From NCBI RefSeq assembly GCF_014207565.1, contig NZ_JACHGJ010000004.1, forward strand, positions 62,001 to 126,000: DNA of 64,000 nt, in the 5' to 3' direction. The stretch comes from Spirochaeta isovalerica. GTDB taxonomy: Bacteria > Spirochaetota > Spirochaetia > DSM-2461. A program made the position numbers and the translations under genes. Of this stretch, positions 34,052 to 42,427 are shown one piece after another (positions within the stretch are counted from its first letter, which is position 1; each line of letters starts with the position of its first letter). A model generated the notes under the pieces. The model was given only the letters and a program-made list of their open reading frames with translations. It was not told the origin of the DNA and searched no databases.

Positions 34052-35917
34052 ATGATCAATATAATCAATCTGTCAAAATACTACGGCACAGAAACCGTAT
34101 TTGACAATATCTCTCTAAAAATCAATCCCAACGAAAAAACAGGTCTCGTCGGGCCGAACGGATGCGGAAAAACAACTCTCATAAAAATGATAACCGGCGG
34201 GGAAGAACCGTCCCGCGGCAATATAATCGTGGATAAAAACGTCCGGATCGGATATGTCCCCCAGTATATTGAATTCGACGAAGCTCTGTCGGTCAGGGAA
34301 GTTATGATGCTTCCCTATCAGTCGCTGTCCACTGAACTGAGGGAGCTCGAAGACAGGATGTCATCGGCGGAAGAAACGAATCTGGAAAAAATACTGAACC
34401 GCTATCAGCAGGTCAGAGATGAATATGATGCCATCGAAGGCGATACAGCGGACCTGAGAGCGGAAAAGATTCTCGATTCCCTCGGCCTTGAAGGGCGGCT
34501 CGAACAGCCGGTGGAGACGCTATCGGGAGGAGAGAAAAACGTACTGGCCATGGCTAAAGCGCTTTTGCTCAAACCGGATCTTCTGATATTGGACGAACCG
34601 GGGAACCATCTGGATTACAAGGGCCTGGCATGGCTGGAACAGTTTCTCTCCGATTACCGGGAAGCGGTGCTTATCGTCAGCCACAACCGATACCTCCTGG
34701 ACCGGGTCTGCGAGCGGATAATCGCCGTGGAGGGAAATAAGACAAATGACTTTGCCGGCAATTATTCCTACTACAGGATGAACCGGCTTAAATCTCTGGT
34801 CAACCAGCAATCCGACTACGTCGCTAATCAGAAGAAACTGAAGCGCATCGAAGCACTTGTAAAAAAATTCCAGCAGATTGCTACGGCCACCTGCGACCCG
34901 GCCTGGGGACAGAGACTTAGAGCCATGAAAAGCCGCTACTCCCAGGAAGAGAAAAATGCCGTGGACAGGCCGGAGGTCTTCGAACAGAAAATAAAGATGG
35001 ATTTCCAGGCGGATAAAACCAAAGCCGATATAGCCTTGCAGATAAACGGCTATTCAAAAGCATTCGGAGAACTGAAGCTTTTTAATGATGCTTCGGCAGA
35101 AATTCACTGCGGAGAAAAGGTGGCTCTGATCGGACCGAACGGCTGCGGGAAAACAACTCTCATACGGGATATCGTAAAGGAGGGGAACTGGGACAGCGAT
35201 ATTCTGCGGGTCGGCCCCAGCCTGACGATCGGCTACTGCTCGCAGCATCAGGAAATATTCAATCCCGAAGAAACAATTGAAGATGAAATCCGCGGCCTCG
35301 GACAACTGAGCCGCAGCGATGCCTTTAAAATCGTCGCGCCATTCAATTTTACCTGGGAAGATATGGAGAAAAAAACCGGTTCCCTATCGGGAGGTGAAAA
35401 AAACAGGCTGCAAATGGCCAGGCTGATCTATCTGAAAACGAATTTTCTCATTCTCGATGAGCCGACCAACCACCTCGACATACTCTCCAGCGAGGCAGTA
35501 GAAGAGGCTCTGGCAGATTTTGAAGGAACACTTCTCGTCGTATCCCACGACAGGTATTTTCTGGAAAAAACTGTAGACCGGATTATCGAAGTCAGAGACG
35601 GGAAACTGGTCTCCTTCGACGGGAGCTTTTCCCGATGGTGGGCATCAGCCAATCCGGTCCGGCCGAAGTCGAGCGGGCGGATATCAACCAGAGGATCTGA
35701 CAGACGGGAAGACCGGAAAAACAGTTCCGATAAAGGAGCTGAAGAGGAATTGAAAGTTCTGGAATCGCGGATCGAAACGATGGAAACCGAAAAAAGTGAG
35801 TTGGAAAGTTCTATCAATGACGCCTTCACAAAAGGCGATCACAAGAAAGGACGGGAACTGTCGGTCAAACTGGAGAAGCTGAGCCGGCAGCTCGACGAAT
35901 TGTGGAATAATTTGTAA
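34052..35917 (+). CDS. ABC-F family ATPase (ribosome-associated, possible antibiotic resistance or translation factor)
   Basis: A 621-residue soluble protein with two ABC domains and no membrane segment. Domain 1: Walker A GPNGCGKTT (34-42), signature LSGGE (157-161), Walker B followed by DEPGNHLD (181-188), where most ABC-F proteins have DEPTNHLD. A charged linker (about 245-310) follows, then domain 2 with GPNGCGKTT, LSGGEKNRLQMARL and DEPTNHLD. The C-terminus (about 560-621) is a predicted coiled coil. ABC-F proteins bind the ribosomal E site to rescue stalled or drug-blocked ribosomes. AGAGGAG precedes ATG. The leader structure favours a drug- or stall-inducible role; which one cannot be told. 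Confidence 0.93.
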   Translation: MINIINLSKYYGTETVFDNISLKINPNEKTGLVGPNGCGKTTLIKMITGGEEPSRGNIIVDKNVRIGYVPQYIEFDEALSVREVMMLPYQSLSTELRELEDRMSSAEETNLEKILNRYQQVRDEYDAIEGDTADLRAEKILDSLGLEGRLEQPVETLSGGEKNVLAMAKALLLKPDLLILDEPGNHLDYKGLAWLEQFLSDYREAVLIVSHNRYLLDRVCERIIAVEGNKTNDFAGNYSYYRMNRLKSLVNQQSDYVANQKKLKRIEALVKKFQQIATATCDPAWGQRLRAMKSRYSQEEKNAVDRPEVFEQKIKMDFQADKTKADIALQINGYSKAFGELKLFNDASAEIHCGEKVALIGPNGCGKTTLIRDIVKEGNWDSDILRVGPSLTIGYCSQHQEIFNPEETIEDEIRGLGQLSRSDAFKIVAPFNFTWEDMEKKTGSLSGGEKNRLQMARLIYLKTNFLILDEPTNHLDILSSEAVEEALADFEGTLLVVSHDRYFLEKTVDRIIEVRDGKLVSFDGSFSRWWASANPVRPKSSGRISTRGSDRREDRKNSSDKGAEEELKVLESRIETMETEKSELESSINDAFTKGDHKKGRELSVKLEKLSRQLDELWNNL

Positions 35918-35921
35918 AACT

Positions 35922-36071
35922 CTACACCAGCTTCTTCCGGTCTCTTTTGCCATTGAGAATACATAGAGCAGTTACATTGAACTCCACCTCATCGATTGAA
36001 AAAAAATGAGGTGGTACTCTATAATTATTTTGGATATACAACATTTCACCAATATCATCATTGTAATTCAC
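35922..36071 (-). CDS. Hypothetical small protein (49 residues)
   Basis: A minus-strand frame from GTG (36069-36071) to TAG (35922-35924), with GGGGGTGA 5-8 bases before the GTG. The sequence (MNYNDDIGEMLYIQNN, VPPHFFSIDEVEFN, ending NGKRDRKKLV) looks protein-like with mixed residues and a basic C-terminus. It fills the space between ABC-F and the toxin-antitoxin pair. It could be a real small gene, a remnant of a longer one or chance. The 9-base inverted repeat at 35984-36014 lies inside it. Confidence 0.35.
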   Translation of the reverse strand: MNYNDDIGEMLYIQNNYRVPPHFFSIDEVEFNVTALCILNGKRDRKKLV

Positions 36072-36087
36072 AAATCACCCCCAAACC

Positions 36088-36140
36088 GAATTCAGACAGA
36101 ATTCAGTTGTATCAATCACAGCACTGTAATATGCTGTAAT
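36088..36140. promoter_or_regulatory. Toxin-antitoxin promoter with two pairs of direct repeats
   Basis: TTGTAT (36107-36112), 17-base spacer and TATGCT (36130-36135) form the promoter. GAATTCAG occurs twice (36088-36095 and 36099-36106), 11 bases apart, just upstream of the -35; CTGTAAT occurs twice (36124-36130 and 36134-36140), 10 bases apart, over the -10. Spacing by one helical turn suits cooperative binding by an antitoxin. Confidence 0.5.
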
Positions 36141-36154
36141 TGAGGTGTAAAGAA

Positions 36155-36433
36155 ATGAAGATATCACTGAAAGAAGATATTACTTCGCTTTCCTATTTCA
36201 AAGCGAATTTCAATCAAATTCTTGAGAAAATGAATCATAACCATCGCCCGATGATCCTGACACAGAATGGAAAATCCGCCGGTGTTTTTATGGATATTGA
36301 AACCTGGGAGACTTTGCTCAAAAAAATACAGGTTTTGAAGATGATTAATGAAGGCGAACGCTCTCTTCAGAAGGGAAATGAAGTATCTCTGGAAGCAGCT
36401 GAAGAATCTTTGAAAAAAAAGTATGGTCTATAA
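36155..36433 (+). CDS. Type II antitoxin, Phd/YefM family
   Basis: A 92-residue antitoxin: ISLKEDITSLSYFKANFNQILEKM, then RPMILTQNGKSAGVFMDIETWETLL matches the Phd/YefM DNA-binding fold, with a charged C-terminal tail that would wrap the toxin. ATG at 36155 is preferred over 36140 because GAGGTG precedes it. It overlaps the toxin gene by 11 bases, the usual arrangement, and likely represses its own promoter. Confidence 0.9.
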   Translation: MKISLKEDITSLSYFKANFNQILEKMNHNHRPMILTQNGKSAGVFMDIETWETLLKKIQVLKMINEGERSLQKGNEVSLEAAEESLKKKYGL

Positions 36434-36734
36434 TATCAAGCTTTCTCCTATCGCAGAATCGGATCTCGATTCAATAGTTTCCTATTACCATACGTTAAAT
36501 CCATCCACCGCTAAACGATATTTCAGAGAGATTTTTATAAAAATCAGATCATTGAAGGATTTCCCTCTCATTGGACGGATTGTTCCGGAATGCATGGATA
36601 TTTACTATGACAAATACCGTGAATTGATTTATGAGAATTACAGAATCATTTATCGTATTGAAGCAGATGTAATCTACATTATCCGGATTCTCGATGCCAG
36701 GATGGATATGGATTTTACAATTTTCGGATTATAA
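36423..36734 (+). CDS. Type II toxin, RelE/ParE superfamily
   Basis: A 103-residue toxin: VYNIKLSPIAESDLDSIVSYYH (N-terminal strand and helix), SLKDFPLIGRIVPE and YRELIYENYRIIYRIE, ending in IIRILDARMD. The R-x-L/I-x-x-x-x-Y-R-I-I-Y pattern is typical of ParE/RelE-like proteins. It may act on gyrase or on ribosome-bound mRNA; the subfamily is not settled. Confidence 0.9.
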   Translation: MVYNIKLSPIAESDLDSIVSYYHTLNPSTAKRYFREIFIKIRSLKDFPLIGRIVPECMDIYYDKYRELIYENYRIIYRIEADVIYIIRILDARMDMDFTIFGL

Positions 36735-36739
36735 AGGAA

Positions 36740-36764
36740 CTCCTCACCCGGTGGGGGTGAGGAG
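36740..36764. terminator. Bidirectional hairpin terminator between the toxin and hydA
   Basis: CTCCTCACCC (36740-36749) pairs perfectly with GGGTGAGGAG (36755-36764) around a 5-base loop, centred between two convergent genes. The minus-strand tail (TTCCTTTAT) is the more U-rich. Confidence 0.75.
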
Positions 36765-36769
36765 CTATA

Positions 36770-38542
36770 TCAAACAATGGAGCGCTTTTCGTATTCCGTA
36801 TGAAGAAGATGATGAGACCTCTCTCCGAGCGGTTCCTTCAGATAATCAGCATAAATCGCTTCTATCGTCGGGTTCTTATGGGACTTGCGTATCGGCTTGC
36901 CCTCATCCTCTCTGTAAATCGCGGCGATTCTGGCGCGGCGTTTGGCATCATCGGTAAAACGCGGCTGCCCGCCTCCGCCGATACATCCGCCGGGACAGGT
37001 CATGATTTCAACAAAATGCCAGGATTTCTCACCGGACCGAATCAGCTCCATGACTTTCTCCGTATTGCCCAGACCGTGTGCCACAGCCACTTTTACTTCT
37101 ACGCCGTCGAGGAATTTCCAGGCATCGACAGGATCCGTAATGAGAACCGAAGCCTCTTTGATTCCCTCCAGCCCCGTTATGGGAGCGACATGAAGGTTAT
37201 CCATGGGGAAATCCCTTCCCGTAACGATTTCGTAAACCGTTCTGAGGGCCGCCTCCATAACGCCCCCCGTATTGGCGAAAATATCCGCCGCTCCCGAAGA
37301 GAGACCGAAGGGCGAATCCATGGCCGAGTCGCCCAGGTTGCGGAAGTCGATGCCCATGGAGCGGATCATCTGCCCCAGCTCCCTTGTGGTAAGTACATAA
37401 TCCACATCGGGAATACCGTTCTGCGTCATCTCGGGACGGGCGGCTTCGAACTTCTTGGCCGTACAGGGCATAACCGAAACGACGACCAGATCTTTCGGAT
37501 CGACGCCGATCTGTTGGGCATAGTAGCTTTTGGCCAGCGCCCCGAACATCTGCTGGGGCGATTTGCAGGTTGAGAGATTAGGCAGAAAATCGGGATGGAA
37601 GTATTCAGCGTATTTTATCCAGCCGGGACTGCAGCTGCTGAACTGAGGCAGGGCCGCCGGTTTTCCATCGACCAGAGTCTGCTTAAGGCGTTTCAAAAGC
37701 TCCGATCCCTCTTCCAGAATGGTCAGGTCGGCAGTGAAGTTCGTATCGAACACGCCGTCAAAACCCATGAGCTTCAAAGCCGTTACCATTTTGCCTGTGA
37801 CCAGAGTTCCCGCTTCGTAGCCGAAACACTCGCCGAGGGCCGCGCGGATAGCCGGCGCGGTCTGAACGACAACGGTTTTTTCAGGATTATCCAGGGCCTG
37901 ATGAATCTGCTCGATATGGCTTTTCTCGGTGATGGCTCCGACGGGGCAGACCGCCGCGCACTGGCCGCACTGAACGCAGGCAACCGTGTCGAGATCCCTG
38001 GTAAAAGCCGGACCTATGACCGTATCGAAACCGCGGTTCTGCGGGAAAAGCGCACCGACATTCTGCACCTCATTACAGACCATAACGCAGCGTCGGCATT
38101 TGATGCATTTGCCAGTATCGCGAACAAGGGCGGGCGTCGAGAGATCGAAAACTGAAGGCGGTGTTTCTCCCGCGTACATAGGCTCCCGGAGCCCCAGCAT
38201 ATTGGAGAGGTCCTGCAGTTCGCAGTCATCTCCTCTGTCGCAATATCGGCAATCGCCCACATGTTCGCTCAGCATTAGATCCACAACAGTTTTCCGGGCT
38301 TCGCGAACCCGCCTGTTCTCAGTCTGAATGACCATGCCGTCGCGAACAGGAGTCGAGCAGGAGGCCACGAGCGCATTGGCTCCGGCGACTTCCACGACAC
38401 AGACCCGGCAGGCCCCCTGGGGATGATTTCCCTCGAGATGACAAAGAGTCGGGATGTGAACGCCGATACTCTTCGCCGCTTCCAGAATGGTCAGAGAAGA
38501 ATCAACCTTATATTCCGTACCGTTGAATGTTATTCCGATCAT
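36770..38542 (-). CDS. hydA: [FeFe] hydrogenase catalytic subunit HydA (trimeric, NAD-linked type)
   Basis: A 590-residue enzyme reducing protons to H2. In order: [2Fe-2S] ferredoxin domain (C34, C45, C48, C62), His-Cys cluster motif HVGDCRYCDRGDDC (94-107), two [4Fe-4S] sites (CIKCRRCVMVC and CVQCGQCAAVC) and the H-cluster domain. H-cluster motifs: L1 SSCSPGW (302-308), L2 MPCTAKKFE (358-366) and L3 TCPGGCIGGGGQP with C516 and C520. L1 differs from the textbook TSCCPxW: only the first of the paired cysteines remains. ATGA overlap with hydB. Last gene of hydCBA. Confidence 0.96.
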   Translation of the reverse strand: MIGITFNGTEYKVDSSLTILEAAKSIGVHIPTLCHLEGNHPQGACRVCVVEVAGANALVASCSTPVRDGMVIQTENRRVREARKTVVDLMLSEHVGDCRYCDRGDDCELQDLSNMLGLREPMYAGETPPSVFDLSTPALVRDTGKCIKCRRCVMVCNEVQNVGALFPQNRGFDTVIGPAFTRDLDTVACVQCGQCAAVCPVGAITEKSHIEQIHQALDNPEKTVVVQTAPAIRAALGECFGYEAGTLVTGKMVTALKLMGFDGVFDTNFTADLTILEEGSELLKRLKQTLVDGKPAALPQFSSCSPGWIKYAEYFHPDFLPNLSTCKSPQQMFGALAKSYYAQQIGVDPKDLVVVSVMPCTAKKFEAARPEMTQNGIPDVDYVLTTRELGQMIRSMGIDFRNLGDSAMDSPFGLSSGAADIFANTGGVMEAALRTVYEIVTGRDFPMDNLHVAPITGLEGIKEASVLITDPVDAWKFLDGVEVKVAVAHGLGNTEKVMELIRSGEKSWHFVEIMTCPGGCIGGGGQPRFTDDAKRRARIAAIYREDEGKPIRKSHKNPTIEAIYADYLKEPLGERSHHLLHTEYEKRSIV

Positions 38543-41500
38543 TTGCTTACCTCCTGATGCTGGCAGACCTTGCCGTAATCGCAGCGAAGACAGCGTTTGG
38601 ACTGTCGGATCGCGACAGCCTCGTGCCAGGGCTGCTCCACTTCATCGAAATTGTTTTTCCGCCTCTGGGCATCTATCATCTGAATCTGTTCCCTGTGATA
38701 AGGAACCGGATCGGAATCGGGGTCGTAACTGGTTTCGATGATCTTATCATCCCTCCAGAAGACATTGTCTTCGCCGGTAAAGAACTGATGGATCGCCACG
38801 GCTCCCTTCTCTCCTCCAGCTATGGCCTCGACAACCGATGATGGACCGGTCGTCACATCTCCGCCGGCGAAAACGCGATCCTTACTGGTGCGGCAGTTGA
38901 CCGGATCGGTAAAGACAAAATTGTTCATACCCAGCTCCAGTTTCTGCTCGTCGATCAACTGCTGATCCAGTCTCTGGCCGGCTGCGATAATCAGCTGATC
39001 CGTCTCGATGATATCAGTCTTCTTTCTGTTGACCTGAGGCCGCCTTCTGCCGCTTTTATCGAAATCTCCCAGTTCGACGGGAGAACATTTCAGACCTCTG
39101 AGATTGCCATCGCCGTCGCGGATGATTTCAACGGGCTGTGTCAGATCCTTGAGAATGACCCCTTCGCTGAGTGCCGCTTCAATCTCCTCATCGTAGGCGG
39201 GCATTTCGCTTCTGGAACGTCTGTAGACAAGGGTGACTTCTTCCGCTCCGAGCCGGATAGCGGTTCTCGCCGCATCGACAGCCGCATTTCCCCCGCCGAC
39301 CACGACGATCTGATGACCGACCGGAACGGAACCTCGGATATTATACTGCTGGAGGAAAGGAAGGGACTGAACGACGCCCGGCCCTTCTTCGCCCGGCAGG
39401 CCGAGAGAAACCGAACCGGCCGCACCGGTGGCCAGGAAGACAGCCTCATAACCCTGAGCTTTCAGGTCATCACAGGAAAAGTCCTTCCCGAGCCGTTTTC
39501 CCGTTTCGATATCGACTCCCAGGCCCTCGATCATACGGATTTCTCTGAATAAAGTTTCCCGGGGCAGCCTGTAGGCGGGAATAGCCTGAACAAGCAGACC
39601 GCCCGCACGATCTTCTGCTTCGAATATCTTCGGTTTGTATCCCAGTCTGGCCAGAAAATAAGCACAGGAAAGACCGGCCGGACCGGCGCCGATAATGGCG
39701 ATTTTTCGCTTTGCGTATTCGGCATTTTCCCGAACTTCCGGCAGCTGAACGGTTATCTCCTGATCGACGAGGAACCTTTTGACCCCCCTTACGGAAACCG
39801 GTTCGTCTATTGTTGACCGGCGGCATTTCTCCTCGCAGGTGTGAAAACAGACCCTGGCGCAAACAGCAGCGAAAGGATTTCTCTCCCGATGGAGTTTCAA
39901 GGCCTCGGCATAGCGCTTTTCGCCTGTGAGCGAAATGAATCCCGGAATATCGACACCGGCGGGACAGGCGCTCTGACAGGGTGCTCTGACAAGATCGGGA
40001 CAGACGCCGGCGCGGCAGTGCTTATCGCGGATATGTTCCACATACTCGTTTCTGAAATGGCGGATCGTCGACAGAACGGGATTGGGAGCCGTCTGCCCCA
40101 GGCCGCAGAGTGCAGTCTGCTGAATCTGATGGCCCAGTTCGACCAGTTTATCGATATCGCCCTCTTCGCCGTCTCCTTCGCAGATCCGGTTCAGGATTTC
40201 CAGCATTCTCTTGGTTCCGACCCGGCAGGGGACGCATTTCCCGCAGGATTCCTCCTGTACGAACTCAAGGAAGAAACGAGCCATATCGACCATACAGGTG
40301 TCTTCATCCATAACGATAAGGCCGCCTGAACCGATAATGGCTCCCAACTCTTTCAAGGTGTCATAATCGAGGGGGACATTGAGATATTCCCGGGGGATAC
40401 ATCCGCCGGAGGGACCGCCGATCTGTGCAGCCTTGAAGTGTTTCCCTTCCTTCATGCCATCGCCGATATCATAGATAACCTCACCCAGAGGCGTACCGAT
40501 AGGAATTTCCACCAGACCGGAATTGTTTATGGAACCGGCCAGGGCAAAAACTTTGGTGCCCTTGCTCTTTTCCGAACCGTAAGTGCCGTACCAGGCTGCT
40601 CCCCTCTGTATGATGGGAGCGATGTTGGCGTAGGTTTCCACGTTGTTGAGAAGAGTCGGTTTCCCCCAGAGACCTTTCTGAGCCGGAAAAGGCGGTCTCG
40701 GCCTGGGCTCTCCCCTCTTCCCTTCAATGGAATTGATAAGCGCGGTTTCCTCACCGCAGACAAAGGCTCCGGACCCCATCCGGATACCGAGGTCGAAGTC
40801 AAAACCGGAACCGAGAATATTTTTACCGAGAAGGCCGGCTTCCCTGGCCTGGTAGATCGCCTGATTCAGCCTTTCAACAGCCAAAGGATACTCAACGCGA
40901 ACATAGACATAGCCCTGGGACGAACCTATGGCGTAACCGGCGATAATCATACCCTCTATAAGGCTGTGAGGATCGCCTTCGAGAACGCTTCTATCCATAA
41001 AAGCACCGGGATCGCCCTCGTCGGCATTACAGAGAACGTATTTGATATCACTCTTTTCAAGAGCCGTGAATTCCCATTTTTTACCAGTGGGAAAACCGCC
41101 GCCGCCCCGGCCTCTCAACCCGGACTGGATGACCTCTTCGATGACGCAAAGAGGCTTCATCCCCTTTAGAGCCATTGCCAGCCCCTGATAACCATCGTGG
41201 CCGATATAGTCATAGATATTGGCGGGATCGACATTGCCGCAATTTCTCAAAACGATCGGAGTCTGTTCCTTGAAAAAGGGGATATCCGGCTGCCTGGCAA
41301 AACTCTCTCCGTCCGATACATTCTTCCATGTAAGAGATTCGACTACTCTACCATCTCCGAGATGTTCCTTTACAATAAGATCGATATCTTCATCATGAAC
41401 ATTCTCATAAATGACCGAATCGGGATTGACCTTGAGAACCGGCCCTTTAGAACAGGGTCCGAGGCAGCCTGTGAGCTTGACTGTGGCATCAATACCCGAG

Positions 41501-41673
41501 TCGGCGATTTTCTTTTCCAGTGATTCCTTGAGAGACAGGGACCCGGAGGCAATACAGCCTCCGCCGCCGCAGACGCAAACCTGCAGCTTCTCTTTTTCAT
41601 GCTCCCTCTTTTCCCGCTCAAGATCCCGTATTTCCGTTAACTGATTTACAGATGTGATTTTCCTGACTTTCAT
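38539..41673 (-). CDS. hydB: HydB/NuoF-like subunit fused to a GltD/NfnL-like flavoprotein
   Basis: A 1044-residue electron-input subunit. Residues 30-105: thioredoxin-like [2Fe-2S] domain (CVCGGGGC, CLGPCSKG). Residues 140-550: NuoF core with the FMN/NAD site GLRGRGGGGFPTGKKW (185-200), DEGDPGAFMDRS and the [4Fe-4S] motif ESCGKCVPC (475-483). Residues about 553-1020: instead of the usual ferredoxin-like tail there is a GltD/dihydropyrimidine-dehydrogenase-type module with CQSACPAGVDIPGF, CARVCFHTCEEKC, an FAD Rossmann motif IAIIGAGPAGLSC (658-670) and a second nucleotide motif VVVGGGNAAVDAAR, ending in a cysteine pair (RCLRCDYGKVC). This predicts NAD(P)(H) chemistry and possibly electron bifurcation with ferredoxin. 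Confidence 0.95.
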   Translation of the reverse strand: MKVRKITSVNQLTEIRDLEREKREHEKEKLQVCVCGGGGCIASGSLSLKESLEKKIADSGIDATVKLTGCLGPCSKGPVLKVNPDSVIYENVHDEDIDLIVKEHLGDGRVVESLTWKNVSDGESFARQPDIPFFKEQTPIVLRNCGNVDPANIYDYIGHDGYQGLAMALKGMKPLCVIEEVIQSGLRGRGGGGFPTGKKWEFTALEKSDIKYVLCNADEGDPGAFMDRSVLEGDPHSLIEGMIIAGYAIGSSQGYVYVRVEYPLAVERLNQAIYQAREAGLLGKNILGSGFDFDLGIRMGSGAFVCGEETALINSIEGKRGEPRPRPPFPAQKGLWGKPTLLNNVETYANIAPIIQRGAAWYGTYGSEKSKGTKVFALAGSINNSGLVEIPIGTPLGEVIYDIGDGMKEGKHFKAAQIGGPSGGCIPREYLNVPLDYDTLKELGAIIGSGGLIVMDEDTCMVDMARFFLEFVQEESCGKCVPCRVGTKRMLEILNRICEGDGEEGDIDKLVELGHQIQQTALCGLGQTAPNPVLSTIRHFRNEYVEHIRDKHCRAGVCPDLVRAPCQSACPAGVDIPGFISLTGEKRYAEALKLHRERNPFAAVCARVCFHTCEEKCRRSTIDEPVSVRGVKRFLVDQEITVQLPEVRENAEYAKRKIAIIGAGPAGLSCAYFLARLGYKPKIFEAEDRAGGLLVQAIPAYRLPRETLFREIRMIEGLGVDIETGKRLGKDFSCDDLKAQGYEAVFLATGAAGSVSLGLPGEEGPGVVQSLPFLQQYNIRGSVPVGHQIVVVGGGNAAVDAARTAIRLGAEEVTLVYRRSRSEMPAYDEEIEAALSEGVILKDLTQPVEIIRDGDGNLRGLKCSPVELGDFDKSGRRRPQVNRKKTDIIETDQLIIAAGQRLDQQLIDEQKLELGMNNFVFTDPVNCRTSKDRVFAGGDVTTGPSSVVEAIAGGEKGAVAIHQFFTGEDNVFWRDDKIIETSYDPDSDPVPYHREQIQMIDAQRRKNNFDEVEQPWHEAVAIRQSKRCLRCDYGKVCQHQEVSK

Positions 41674-42170
41674 GAGTGTACCACCTCCACCGATTCTTTG
41701 TAGGAACTGAGAATTTCCTTAAGCTTGGAAGGCTTCACCCTCTGGTGGACATCGTCGTTGATCATGACGACAGGCGCCAGGCCGCAGGCGCCGAAACAGC
41801 GCCCCACTTCCAGAGAGAACTCTCTGTCTTCGGTCGTTCCCCCCACCGGAATTCCCAGCTGATCCTGCAGGGCTTTGAGAACATCCTTCCCACCGCGGAC
41901 ATAACAAGCGGTTCCCAGGCAAACCCTGATGATGTTCCTTCCCCGGGGAATCGTGGAAAACCAGGAATAAAATGAGACGACTCCCGTCACTTCGCTGTAA
42001 GGGATTTTCATGGATGTGGAAATGTGTTTGAGGACAGATTCGGGCAGGTAGCCGAAGAGGTTCTGAGCCGACTGGAGCACGGGGATTAGGGCCCCCTCCA
42101 CTCCTTCGAAATTGGCGATGATGTGATCAAGACTCTGCATCATTTCCGCTTCGGTTGTTTCTTGGCACAT
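41670..42170 (-). CDS. hydC: HydC/NuoE-like [2Fe-2S] subunit
   Basis: A 166-residue thioredoxin-fold subunit that relays electrons between HydB flavin and the hydrogenase. The [2Fe-2S] ligands are in CLGTACYVRGG and CFGACGLAPVV. The helical N-terminus has ALIPVLQSAQNLFGYLPESVLKHIS, typical of NuoE/HydC. AAGGAG precedes the ATG, and the stop overlaps the hydB start. It is the first gene of hydCBA. Confidence 0.96.
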   Translation of the reverse strand: MCQETTEAEMMQSLDHIIANFEGVEGALIPVLQSAQNLFGYLPESVLKHISTSMKIPYSEVTGVVSFYSWFSTIPRGRNIIRVCLGTACYVRGGKDVLKALQDQLGIPVGGTTEDREFSLEVGRCFGACGLAPVVMINDDVHQRVKPSKLKEILSSYKESVEVVHS

Positions 42171-42427
42171 GAAATTACTCCTTCTCGCATTTTTGAGGGG
42201 TTATTTCATTTACGCCGGATCGGGGTAATGGACGCAGTAATTTTTGTTTTGGATGGTTTTTTAAATTTTGATAATCTCGATTCGGTGAAATTTCCCCCGC
42301 TTGCTTTTTGTTTCTTATTTATAAGATACACCCGAAAAAGCAATAGGGGAATAATTATCTATTATTTTTTATCTATATTGTTTTATGGATAAAAGTTTGG
42401 CGAAGTCCAATCGCTGAACCTCAACTT
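42171..42427. other. A+T-rich leader/intergenic region of hydCBA
   Basis: Between the Wzi-like gene and hydC, both on the minus strand. No gene is seen. It holds the imperfect inverted repeat described separately and several A/T runs that could be promoter elements, but I cannot pick one with confidence. No Rex-type palindrome was recognised. Confidence 0.5.
42292..42351. repeat. Imperfect inverted repeat upstream of hydC
   Basis: TTCCCC (42292-42297) and GCTTTTT (42303-42309) pair with AAAAAGC (42335-42341) and GGGGAA (42346-42351), with a small internal loop and a 25-base apical loop. No T run follows on the minus strand, so it is not an ordinary terminator. It may be a leader structure or a binding region. 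Confidence 0.35.

Noticed and set aside
35984-36014. Nine-base inverted repeat CCACCTCAT / ATGAGGTGG after the ABC-F gene
   Set aside because: No T run follows on either strand, the loop is 13 bases and A-rich, and the repeat lies inside a possible small ORF. I could not support a terminator or attachment site.
42292-42351. Imperfect inverted repeat before hydC as a riboswitch or Rex site
   Set aside because: It does not match any riboswitch or Rex palindrome that I can recognise, so only the repeat itself is recorded.
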